A DNA stretch of 7,480 bases from Pseudomonadota bacterium. Lineage in GTDB: Bacteria > Myxococcota > Myxococcia > Myxococcales > Anaeromyxobacteraceae. Numbering within the stretch: the first letter of the stretch is position 1; each line of letters opens with the position of its first letter. The position numbers and the translations under genes are program-made. Where the stretch lies: the NCBI GenBank assembly GCA_023428085.1, contig JAEYZK010000363.1:1-7480 (forward strand), given 5' to 3'. Shown here one piece after another: positions 1 through 6,397 of this stretch. The notes under the pieces were generated by a model, which worked only from the letters and a program-made list of their open reading frames with translations, did not search any database and was not told the DNA's origin.

Positions 1-1
1 G

Positions 2-748
2 GACGCGGCGGGCGCGCGGCCGCCGGACGACGCCGGCCCCCGGCCGCTGGGCGAAGCCCGGATGGAGGAGGCGGAGGCCGCGGCGCCCGCGGGCGAGACC
101 TGGACCGAGCGGGTCTTCGTGCTCGGGCCCGATCCGCACAGCTCGCAGCTCCTGTGGGACGCGCTGCAGCGCGGCGGGGTCGCGCTCTCGTTCGGCTGGA
201 CCCACTGGGCCGAGGGCGTCGATCGCCCGCGCGTCGAGGTGACCGGCACGCCAGGCGTCGTCCCGGCGGACGCCGCCCGGCCCGCGTCGAGCGCGCCCTC
301 CGCGCGCGTGGCCGGGAGCGGCGCGGTCCCGCTGGAGGTGGACGCGCGGCGCTTCCCGGATCGCTTCCGCCGCGTCGATCTCAACCAGGGCCTCCCGCCC
401 GGGTTCGCGGTCCTCGAGGTCCGCTGCTACGACTTCGACAACGCGCTGCGGCCCGACCTCGCGCGCAAGGCCGTCGAGCTCCGGGCCGCGGGCGTGCGCG
501 GCCGCGTGGTCCTCCAGGCGGTCACGTTCCGGCCGCAGACGCCGCACGTGGCCGTCGCCACGGTCCGGTTCCCGCAGGCGGTCCGCCTCGACCGCCCGTT
601 CCAGTGGCGCACCGTCGAGGTGACCACCGCGGGCGAGGTCCGCACCTCGCCCTGGGCCGAGCGGTCGGACTGGATCTCGCTCCTCGACGCGACCTCGCCG
701 CCCGAGGCGCGCCCCGTGCTCCCTTCACCCACAGAGGACGTCCCATGA
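2..748 (+). CDS. Gene 1: 3' part of a short, divergent member of the tandem exported-protein family (5' end outside window)
   Basis: The frame is open from the first bases of the window to TGA at 746-748, giving 248 visible residues. An ATG at 62 has no Shine-Dalgarno sequence, and starting there would remove the signal peptide and most of the N-terminal domain seen in the downstream genes, so the true start is probably upstream. An LLWDAL motif (codons at about 149-166) followed by alternating hydrophobic residues (VALSFGW) matches the LLWDSL...SVAIHAYY stretch of gene 2. A low-complexity Ala/Pro/Ser linker (about 242-331) follows, leading into a strand-rich C-terminal domain of about 130 residues ending near ERSDWISLLDA. 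The helical hairpin and the VNF/RWSL region of genes 2-4 are absent, so this is a shortened relative. The homology rests mainly on the LLWD segment and is less certain than that among genes 2-5. Its stop overlaps the start of gene 2 by ATGA. No catalytic motif is visible and the function is unknown. Confidence 0.8.
   Translation, partial: DAAGARPPDDAGPRPLGEARMEEAEAAAPAGETWTERVFVLGPDPHSSQLLWDALQRGGVALSFGWTHWAEGVDRPRVEVTGTPGVVPADAARPASSAPSARVAGSGAVPLEVDARRFPDRFRRVDLNQGLPPGFAVLEVRCYDFDNALRPDLARKAVELRAAGVRGRVVLQAVTFRPQTPHVAVATVRFPQAVRLDRPFQWRTVEVTTAGEVRTSPWAERSDWISLLDATSPPEARPVLPSPTEDVP
733..748 (+). promoter_or_regulatory. Ribosome-binding site and ATGA stop/start overlap, gene 1 to gene 2
   Basis: AGAGGA at 733-738 contains GAGG seven bases before ATG at 745. 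The ATG overlaps the TGA of gene 1 (746-748). This fixes the start of gene 2, whose frame is open much further upstream, and implies translational coupling. Confidence 0.75.
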
Positions 749-2625
749 GCTCCACGACCCTCCGCCGCCTCCGCCTCCCGCTGGCCGTGCTCGCCTGCCT
801 CGCCGCGTCTCCCGCCCTCGCGCTCGTCAACCTCGACGTCGGGGCCCGGATGGTGAAGGGCGTGCAACTCCTCCAGGACTACTCGGATCCGAACGCCTAC
901 TACTACGTCCCGCAGCTCCCCCGGCTCGCCACCCGCCCCGACGGTACGTACGAGCTGCTCTGCCTGAAGTACGTCGGCGCCGACGGCGCCTCGAGCGGCG
1001 GTCTCTTCCACGCGCTGGTCGAGTTCACGCTCCCCGCCGAGGCGGTCGAGGCGCTGGAGAAGGAGCTCAGGAAGGCGGTCCCCGCGGGGCGGATCGTCGG
1101 CCCGGTGCCCCTCCTGCAGGCGACGGACGGGGAGGAGGGGATGGGGTCCTTCCAGGTGGTCTCCGCCACGCTGTCGAGCCGGGGCGAGGGCGGCAGCCTC
1201 ACCCGGTCGCTCGTCACGTCGGGCAAGGCGCCCCTCGCGCCGGGGTCGCGCGCGGTGGTGGCCGCGCTCCTCGCGCCGGAGGGCGCGACGCTCCTCTGGG
1301 ACTCGCTGAACGGCGCGACCTCCGACGTCTCGGTCGCGATCCACGCGTACTACGAGGCCGCGGTGAAGGGGTACGACGCGCGGGTCACCGCCGACGTGGC
1401 CACCGTCTACAAGCACTTCTCGCTCATCTCCAACCAGCAGAAGGAGTACACGCGGCGCCAGATCCGCGACGTGATGGACGACCTCCAGCGGACCGGCTCG
1501 CTCAAGATCGAGGTCCTCGACCGGACCGCCGGGCTCGGCCTCAAGGCCGGCGACATGGAGGGCGTGCTCAACACGGTCACGAGCAAGATCACCGAGCTCA
1601 TGTTCGACAAGGCCTCGGGGTGGTCGGCGGACCCGCAGCGCGAGGCGGCGGTCGAGGCCAACCAGCTCCTCGGCCGGCAGGAGCGCGGCTGGTTCTCGTC
1701 GGTCTTCGGCGGGGCCGAGGACACGAAGTACTTCACCGACGACCAGTGGGTCCTGAAGAAGCGGACGGACGTGAAGCACAACGTCTTCTCGATCACGCTC
1801 GCCAAGAACTCCACCGTGAAGGTCCCGCTGGACGCCGCCGGCAACCTGGGCGGCCTGTACCGCGCGCTCAAGGACGACCCGCGCTACTTCCGCATCGTGG
1901 ACATGGGGGACCCGGCGTTCGAGCGCCGGGCGATCCACTTCCGGCTCGACGGCGATTACCTCGAGGCGTTCCAGGACACGATCAACTTCGTCGCCGTCAA
2001 CTTCCGCAAGAAGTACCCGGGCGACCGGCCGGCCGTGACGAAGACGCTCCGCTTCTCGCTCGAGGACGTGAAGGCGGGCCGGACCGTGCAGGAGGCGGTG
2101 TTCAACCGGCTGGGCGAGGCCGGCGCGGACTGGATCGACTACGAGTACCAGGTCCGCTGGAGCCTGCGCGACGGCCCGACGCTGAGCGTGCCGGCCGGCG
2201 CGAACGAGTGGATCCGGTCGAGCGACCCGGCCATCTCGCTCGTCCCGCCCCTCGAGAAGCGCGTCGTCGAGTTCGACGCGGACCGGCAGCTCTTCCGCGA
2301 CCGCGGGGTGGCGAGCGCGCTCCTCGAGTTCGCCGTCCAGCTCGGCGGGCGGCCGAAGCTCCAGCGGAAGGTGACGCTCCGCGCCCGCGACGCCGACTCG
2401 AGCGGTCGGGTGGCGCTCTACCGCGATCGCGGCTCGCCGGCCGTGTACGTGGTCTCGTGGTTCTCGCCCGACCGGACGGTGAAGGGCTCCCGCGCGCTGC
2501 TCGACCAGGACTACCTGTTCCTCGTCCCGCCGGGCCCCCCCGTGGCGCCGCCGCCGCCGATCCCGGATCCCGCGGCGACGCCGGTGACGCCCGCCGTCGG
2601 CCCCGCGCCGGGGAGCCCGCAATGA
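745..2625 (+). CDS. Gene 2: exported multidomain protein of an unnamed tandem paralogous family (type A)
   Basis: 626 residues. The start at 745 is chosen because it gives an immediate Sec signal peptide (RRLR n-region, hydrophobic core, likely cleavage after ALA at 24-26) and has a good ribosome-binding site. Residues 50-200 form a strand-rich N-domain with AYYYVP (51-56), RLATRPD (60-66), FQVVSATLS (136-144), TSGKAPL (158-164) and LLWDSL (183-188). Residues 235-287 form two helices around a short strand (DVMDDLQRTGSLKI, then LNTVTSKITELMF). A linker of about 50 residues follows. The C-terminal strand-rich region carries INFVAVNFRKK (413-423), YEYQVRWSLRDG (466-477) and a DRGSPAVYVV segment (561-570). 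The last 30 residues are a Pro/Ala tail. The only mature cysteine is C73. A lipobox reading at C18 (VLAC) is possible but less likely, because the hydrophobic stretch continues to the ALA site. No enzyme signature is seen and I cannot name the family. It is coupled by ATGA to genes on both sides. Confidence 0.92.
   Translation: MSSTTLRRLRLPLAVLACLAASPALALVNLDVGARMVKGVQLLQDYSDPNAYYYVPQLPRLATRPDGTYELLCLKYVGADGASSGGLFHALVEFTLPAEAVEALEKELRKAVPAGRIVGPVPLLQATDGEEGMGSFQVVSATLSSRGEGGSLTRSLVTSGKAPLAPGSRAVVAALLAPEGATLLWDSLNGATSDVSVAIHAYYEAAVKGYDARVTADVATVYKHFSLISNQQKEYTRRQIRDVMDDLQRTGSLKIEVLDRTAGLGLKAGDMEGVLNTVTSKITELMFDKASGWSADPQREAAVEANQLLGRQERGWFSSVFGGAEDTKYFTDDQWVLKKRTDVKHNVFSITLAKNSTVKVPLDAAGNLGGLYRALKDDPRYFRIVDMGDPAFERRAIHFRLDGDYLEAFQDTINFVAVNFRKKYPGDRPAVTKTLRFSLEDVKAGRTVQEAVFNRLGEAGADWIDYEYQVRWSLRDGPTLSVPAGANEWIRSSDPAISLVPPLEKRVVEFDADRQLFRDRGVASALLEFAVQLGGRPKLQRKVTLRARDADSSGRVALYRDRGSPAVYVVSWFSPDRTVKGSRALLDQDYLFLVPPGPPVAPPPPIPDPAATPVTPAVGPAPGSPQ
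2527..2622 (+). other. Pro/Ala-rich C-terminal tail encoded by gene 2
   Basis: Residues 595-626 of gene 2 are dominated by Pro and Ala, including a PPPP run, and follow the last predicted strand (YLFLV). Gene 4 instead ends in a helix-forming tail. Tails like this usually act as extended spacers, so a role in spanning or tethering is inference. Confidence 0.7.
2610..2625 (+). promoter_or_regulatory. Ribosome-binding site and ATGA overlap, gene 2 to gene 3
   Basis: GGGGAG at 2610-2615 lies six bases before ATG at 2622, which overlaps the TGA of gene 2 (2623-2625). This decides the start of gene 3, whose frame stays open far into gene 2. Confidence 0.75.
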
Positions 2626-4427
2626 GCCGCGCCCTCCGGGCCCTCGCCCTCGTCCTCGCGCTGGCGCTCCCCGCCGCCGGCCGCGCCCAGCTCGTCCTGG
2701 TGGATCGTGGCCTGCGGGCCGGCGGGCTCTGGTGCTTCCCGCTCGCGACCGACGATCGCCAGTGGGTGTACGTCCCGGCCGCGGGCCGGCTCGCGACCGA
2801 CGCCGCCGGCGTGCCGCAGTTCTCGCTCCTGCTCTACACGCAGGAGGCGGCCGAGCCGGTCGCCCCGGCGGCCGCGCCCGCCGACGGCGGCGCCGTCACC
2901 CCCGCCGCCGCCGACCGCGGCAGCACCATCAAGCAGTCCGGCGGCGGCGCGGTGCTGCACATGCTCGTCCTCTACGAGACGCCGCCGGAGGCGGTCGCGG
3001 CCGCCCAGCGCGAGCTGCGCAGGACGCTGAAGCGCGACGATCTCGTGCTCCGCGGGCCCATCGTGTTCCAGGAGGGGCGCTACGCGGTGGTCTCGGCGAT
3101 CCTCGACCAGGGCGCGCCGGAGCGGAAGCTGCTCGCCACCGGTCGGGCGCCGGTGCTGGAGGGCAACCGGCTCGCGCTGGCGTTCGACCTCACGCCCGCG
3201 CAGGCCAGCGTCCTCTGGCAGAGCTTCCAGCTCAGCACGCCGGACGTGTCGATCGTGTTCGACCTCGCGTTCCAGGGGCTCACCGACGCCTACCAGGCCG
3301 AGCTCCACGTGGACTGGGCGGAGGTGCGCAAGAGCGCGTCCTTCAAGGCGGGCGGGACGGTCTACTTCATCGGGGCGGACGTCGAGAAGGCCATCGACGA
3401 GCTGCGTCGGAACAACGCCATCACCCTCAAGACCGCGGGGGACAGCCCGGCGACGCAGGGGCTCCTCGACGCGGTCTACGCGAAGATCATCGACCTCCTG
3501 TTCGCGCCGGTGGAGCCGGACCGGGTGCCCGACGAACAGCAGGGCGGGCTCGCGAGCGCGATCTCCGCCCTCGTCGGCGGGCAGGGGGCGCTCTCGTCCC
3601 GGAACACCACCGGCTTCGGCGCCTACGTCGGGTTCCAGCTCAAGGACATGAAGACCGAGGGCCGGTCGGTCCTCCGCTTCGATCACCGCTCGTCGGTCGA
3701 GCGCCACGCGCTGGTCACCGTCAACGTCGGCGACCTCTACCGGCGCCACGGGGCGAAGCTCTTCAAGCGGGTCAACCCCGCCGATCCCGCGTTCCGCCAG
3801 CGCGAGGTGCACGTCTCCGTGGACGGCGGGCTGGTCCCGGACTTCGACACCTACGTCAACAGCGTCACGCTCACGCTCCGCAAGCAGCACGCCGCGGGCG
3901 GCAGCACCGTGAAGGAGCTGGTGGTCGATCGCGCCGCCGCGACCCGCGGCACTCCCCCGCTCAAGCTCGTCTACGGCTGGAGCGGGGACGACGACCCGCT
4001 CCAGTGGCTCGAGTACGAGTTCCGGACCCGCTGGGCCTTCAAGGGCGGCGGCGCCTACCACACCGAGTGGACGCGCGCCGACGCGCCGATGGTCTCGCTC
4101 TACGCACCGTACGAGCGCCGCGTGATCCGCGCCGCCGGCGACGGCCCCGCGCTCCGCGCGCGGAAGGTCCGCGTGGTGGTGGTGACGCTCGAGTACCCGT
4201 TCTTCGGCGAGCGGCGCCGCAAGCAGATCGTGCTGCGGCCCGGCGACGCCCCGCTCGAGGGCGAGGCCGAGATCACGCTGCCCGCCGGGCAGTTCGACTG
4301 TGAGTACACGGTGACCTGGTCGTTCGAGGGCGGTCGGAGCGCGAGCGCGCGCGGCCGTGACGCGAGCGGCTGGATCTTCGTGGACGACCCTCCGGCCGAG
4401 TCCCCCGCCGTGGACCCGGCCCCATGA
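2622..4427 (+). CDS. Gene 3: exported multidomain protein of the same paralogous family (type B)
   Basis: 601 residues. The N-terminus has an Arg-containing n-region, a Leu/Ala core and a likely cleavage near AAGRAQ (18-23), a standard Sec signal. The mature N-domain starts with LVDRGLRAGGLWCFPL (26-41), then WVYVP (48-52), RLATDAAGVPQFS (56-68), a low-complexity Ala/Pro insertion (72-108), GRAPVLEGN (174-182), VLWQSF (197-202) and TPDVS (206-210). The helical module follows (VEKAIDELRRNNAITLK, 254-270; LLDAVYAKIIDLLFAPV, 281-297), then a Gly/Ser/Ala linker to about 335. The C-terminal region has FKRVNPADPAFRQREVHVSV (381-400), YVNSVTLTLRKQ (411-422), EYEFRTRWAFKGG (464-476), a long strand VRVVVVTLEYP (516-525) and an acidic Pro-rich end. 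Cysteines are C38 and C560. The N-domain is clearly closer to gene 5 than to its neighbours, genes 2 and 4. No catalytic motif is seen. Function is unknown; a subunit of an extracytoplasmic assembly is inferred from context. Confidence 0.92.
   Translation: MSRALRALALVLALALPAAGRAQLVLVDRGLRAGGLWCFPLATDDRQWVYVPAAGRLATDAAGVPQFSLLLYTQEAAEPVAPAAAPADGGAVTPAAADRGSTIKQSGGGAVLHMLVLYETPPEAVAAAQRELRRTLKRDDLVLRGPIVFQEGRYAVVSAILDQGAPERKLLATGRAPVLEGNRLALAFDLTPAQASVLWQSFQLSTPDVSIVFDLAFQGLTDAYQAELHVDWAEVRKSASFKAGGTVYFIGADVEKAIDELRRNNAITLKTAGDSPATQGLLDAVYAKIIDLLFAPVEPDRVPDEQQGGLASAISALVGGQGALSSRNTTGFGAYVGFQLKDMKTEGRSVLRFDHRSSVERHALVTVNVGDLYRRHGAKLFKRVNPADPAFRQREVHVSVDGGLVPDFDTYVNSVTLTLRKQHAAGGSTVKELVVDRAAATRGTPPLKLVYGWSGDDDPLQWLEYEFRTRWAFKGGGAYHTEWTRADAPMVSLYAPYERRVIRAAGDGPALRARKVRVVVVTLEYPFFGERRRKQIVLRPGDAPLEGEAEITLPAGQFDCEYTVTWSFEGGRSASARGRDASGWIFVDDPPAESPAVDPAP
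2835..2945 (+). other. Low-complexity Ala/Pro insertion in the N-domain of gene 3
   Basis: Residues 72-108 of gene 3 are mostly Ala, Pro, Gly and Asp and sit between two predicted strands (FSLLLYT and AVLHMLVLY). Genes 2 and 4 pass this point with a short loop of about ten residues, and gene 5 has a moderate Gly/Asp/Glu-rich loop. It is probably a long flexible surface loop. Confidence 0.7.
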
Positions 4428-4437
4428 CCCGACGGCG

Positions 4438-4453
4438 AGGAGAGAGGACCATG
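4438..4453 (+). promoter_or_regulatory. Strong purine-rich ribosome-binding site of gene 4, deciding the start at 4451
   Basis: AGGAG at 4438-4442 is eight bases before ATG at 4451, within a purine-rich run from 4437 to 4448. The alternative in-frame ATG at 4424 overlaps the stop of gene 3 by ATGA but has only C/G-rich sequence and no Shine-Dalgarno match upstream. It would add nine mostly polar and basic residues before the signal peptide. Confidence 0.7.
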
Positions 4454-6397
4454 CAAGCACACAGACTGAAGCCGCGCCTGGCGCCGCTGGCGATCGCGGC
4501 GGCCCTGGCGATCGCCGGCGCGCCGGGCGGCGCGCAGGCCCTCGTGCTGGACGACGAGAACCGCGTGTCGATCACCCTCGACGACGGGACCAACCTGGTC
4601 CTGCTCGGCGAGGCCACGAGCACGCCCGGCACGAAGACCCGGAACTACTACTACCTGCCGACCAACCTCCGCCTCGGGACGCGGCCCGACCGCACGCCCG
4701 AGTTCCTGTTCATGAAGTTCACCTCGGAGAAGCGCGCCGAGCAGGGCGGCGTCTCCGGCGCGATCGTCCACTTCCTCATGCAGTGGGGGCTCACGCCGGC
4801 GCAGGAGGAGGAGGCCCGGCAGAAGCTGAAGCAGCGGTTCCGGGACGCGAAGCTCCTCGGCGCCGTGCCGGTGGAGACGCCCGCCGACGCGAGCTCGTTC
4901 CAGATCGTCTCGGCGACGCTGTCCGACACCGGGATGACCAAGGCGGTGATCACCTCCGGCAAGGCCCCGCTCGTCGAGGGTGGGAAGGCCGCCGCGGGCG
5001 CGCGCCTCGGGCCGGAGGGCGCGGCGCTCCTCGCGGCCAGCTTCGAGAAGACCCGGTCGATCACCGACCTCTCGATCGCCCTCAACTACTCGTACACGAC
5101 CCTCATGCCCGCGGCGCGCGGCTCCATCACCATCGACTGGAGCCGGCTCGAGAAGGAGTCGGAGACGCTGCGGGCGGAGTACTCGAAGAAGGAGTCGGGG
5201 CGGAAGAAGGAGAGCTCCTGCTTCTTCATCTTCTGCGCCTCGTCGGACAAGCCCGAGTACGCCTACTCCTACGAGGAGGCGCGCAACCAGTACAAGTTCC
5301 TCGAGGAGAAGAACATCGTCCGGCTGCAGTTCGACGAGCTCATCGCCGACGAGCGGGTCGCCAAGATCCGCGAGGCGTTCTTCCAGTTCTTCCTGAACAG
5401 CATGGCGCAGCCCTCGGACCAGCAGGCGCCGCCGCCCGCCCCGAGCCAGACGGAGAAGGACAAGTCGCCCGACATCCGCCACGGCACGAGCTACAAGTGG
5501 AGCCAGTCGTCCTTCAAGCGGAACTTCTCCCGGAGGACGCAGCGGTTCGACCTCAACTTCCGGACCTCGGTGAAGTGGCCGCTGCAGCTCGTCGGCAACG
5601 TGGCGAGCTGGTACGACGCGGTGCGTGACAACCCGAAGTGCGTGGGCTCGGTCAACGTGTCGGCCCCGTTCTTCGACCACCGCGACATCAACTTCATCCT
5701 CGACCTCGACGCGAAGGAGATCTTCGACGAGTCGGTGAACTTCGTGACCGTGAACGTCCGGAAGCGCCGGAGCACGGGCACGCCGTTCGAGAGCCGGGTG
5801 ACGATCGACGCCGCCCACCTCCAGAAGAAGGGGATCAGCGCGTCGGTCACCTACGCCCGGGGCGAGGACACGGCGCCGGACGAGTACGAGTACCAGGCGC
5901 GGTGGAGCCTCAAGGGCGGGAAGGACTGGCCGGCGCAGCCGGAGTGGACCAAGGGCACGTGGGAGGGCGTCACGCTGGCGCCGCCGATCGTGCCGCGCGT
6001 GATCGAGGCCGAGGCCGACCTCGAGCGGATGCGGGCGAGCGGCATCACCCGGGCCACGATCCAGATCCGCTACCCGAAGTTCAGCGCCGAGGCGGAGGAG
6101 AACATCCAGATCTCCCCGGCGAAGAACGAGCCGATCGTCTCGAGGAAGGTGTTCGTGGATCGCGGATCGAAGGGCTACGCGTACCGCGTCGTCCTGAACC
6201 ACCAGACGCTGGGCAAGCTCGCGCTGCCGTGGAGCGCCCAGGTCGGCGACAACTACGTCTACGTCACCATCCCGCCCGACCTCGTGACCGACGGGCCGCT
6301 CCTCACCGCGGCGAAGGAGGCGGCGAAGACGCTGGAGACGACCGCCAGCGAGAAGATCCTCGACAAGTTCAAGGACGTCCTCGGAGGCATTCCATGA
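4451..6397 (+). CDS. Gene 4: exported multidomain protein of the same paralogous family (type A), with cysteine insertion and helical tail
   Basis: 648 residues from ATG 4451, or 657 if translation begins at 4424. The signal peptide has basic HRLKPR, a Leu/Ala/Ile core and likely cleavage after AQA (28-30). N-domain: NYYYLP (65-70), RLGTRPD (74-80), FLFMKF (85-90), FQIVSATLS (150-158), TSGKAPLVEGG (168-178). The LLWxSF position reads LLAASF (193-198), losing the Trp. After SITIDW (225-230) comes a charged insertion with C257 and C262 around a very hydrophobic FFIF. The helical module is divergent (residues 274-320), followed by a Pro/Gln linker. The C-terminal region has VNFVTVNVRKRR (429-440), EYEYQARWSLKGG (478-490), a strand GITRATIQIRYP (531-542), a DRGSKGYAYRV segment (570-580) and YVYVTIPP (602-609). 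Residues 611-648 form a predicted amphipathic helix unlike the Pro-rich tails of genes 2 and 3. Motifs pair it with gene 2. Function unknown. Confidence 0.9.
   Translation: MQAHRLKPRLAPLAIAAALAIAGAPGGAQALVLDDENRVSITLDDGTNLVLLGEATSTPGTKTRNYYYLPTNLRLGTRPDRTPEFLFMKFTSEKRAEQGGVSGAIVHFLMQWGLTPAQEEEARQKLKQRFRDAKLLGAVPVETPADASSFQIVSATLSDTGMTKAVITSGKAPLVEGGKAAAGARLGPEGAALLAASFEKTRSITDLSIALNYSYTTLMPAARGSITIDWSRLEKESETLRAEYSKKESGRKKESSCFFIFCASSDKPEYAYSYEEARNQYKFLEEKNIVRLQFDELIADERVAKIREAFFQFFLNSMAQPSDQQAPPPAPSQTEKDKSPDIRHGTSYKWSQSSFKRNFSRRTQRFDLNFRTSVKWPLQLVGNVASWYDAVRDNPKCVGSVNVSAPFFDHRDINFILDLDAKEIFDESVNFVTVNVRKRRSTGTPFESRVTIDAAHLQKKGISASVTYARGEDTAPDEYEYQARWSLKGGKDWPAQPEWTKGTWEGVTLAPPIVPRVIEAEADLERMRASGITRATIQIRYPKFSAEAEENIQISPAKNEPIVSRKVFVDRGSKGYAYRVVLNHQTLGKLALPWSAQVGDNYVYVTIPPDLVTDGPLLTAAKEAAKTLETTASEKILDKFKDVLGGIP
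5186..5248 (+). other. Charged, two-cysteine insertion in gene 4
   Basis: Residues 246-266 of gene 4 are Lys/Glu/Ser-rich and enclose the segment SSCFFIFCASS with C257 and C262. The other paralogues have no cysteine here. A disulfide-closed hydrophobic loop is plausible for an exported protein but is not proven by sequence. Confidence 0.65.
6281..6394 (+). other. Predicted C-terminal helix specific to gene 4
   Basis: Residues 611-648 follow the last strand (YVYVTIPP) and are rich in Ala, Lys, Glu, Leu and Thr with a helical hydrophobic spacing (LLTAAKEAAKTLE, then ILDKFKDVL). They replace the Pro-rich tails of genes 2 and 3. A docking or membrane-surface helix is a possible role, by inference only. 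Confidence 0.6.
6383..6397 (+). promoter_or_regulatory. Ribosome-binding site and ATGA overlap, gene 4 to gene 5
   Basis: GGAGG at 6383-6387 lies six bases before ATG at 6394, which overlaps the TGA of gene 4 (6395-6397). This is the best Shine-Dalgarno match and spacing in the window. Confidence 0.8.

Noticed and set aside
154..744. Upstream extension of the gene 2 frame to an ATG at 154
   Set aside because: The extension is Arg/Ala/Pro-rich, overlaps the homologous frame of gene 1 and would bury the signal peptide inside the protein.
784..801. Lipoprotein box reading at C18 of gene 2 (VLAC)
   Set aside because: The hydrophobic core continues past the cysteine to a normal ALA cleavage site, and the other paralogues have no matching cysteine. 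Kept only as a minor possibility.
427..2622. Very long antisense open frame opposite gene 2
   Set aside because: Its translation is a monotonous Arg/Ala/Glu/Leu/Val-rich product expected opposite a high-GC gene. It has no domain logic, and the + strand frame has a signal peptide and homology to genes 3-5.
2732..4303. Alternative + strand frames over genes 3 and 4 (also 4357-5628)
   Set aside because: They give Arg/Gly/Ala-rich nonsense translations with no paralogue similarity; out-of-frame shadows of high-GC genes.
2511..4460. Very long antisense open frame opposite gene 3
   Set aside because: Same shadow effect of high GC; the + strand frame carries the conserved family motifs.
4100..6202. 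Very long antisense open frame opposite gene 4
   Set aside because: It spans the gene 3/gene 4 boundary and has low-complexity composition, so it is a compositional shadow.
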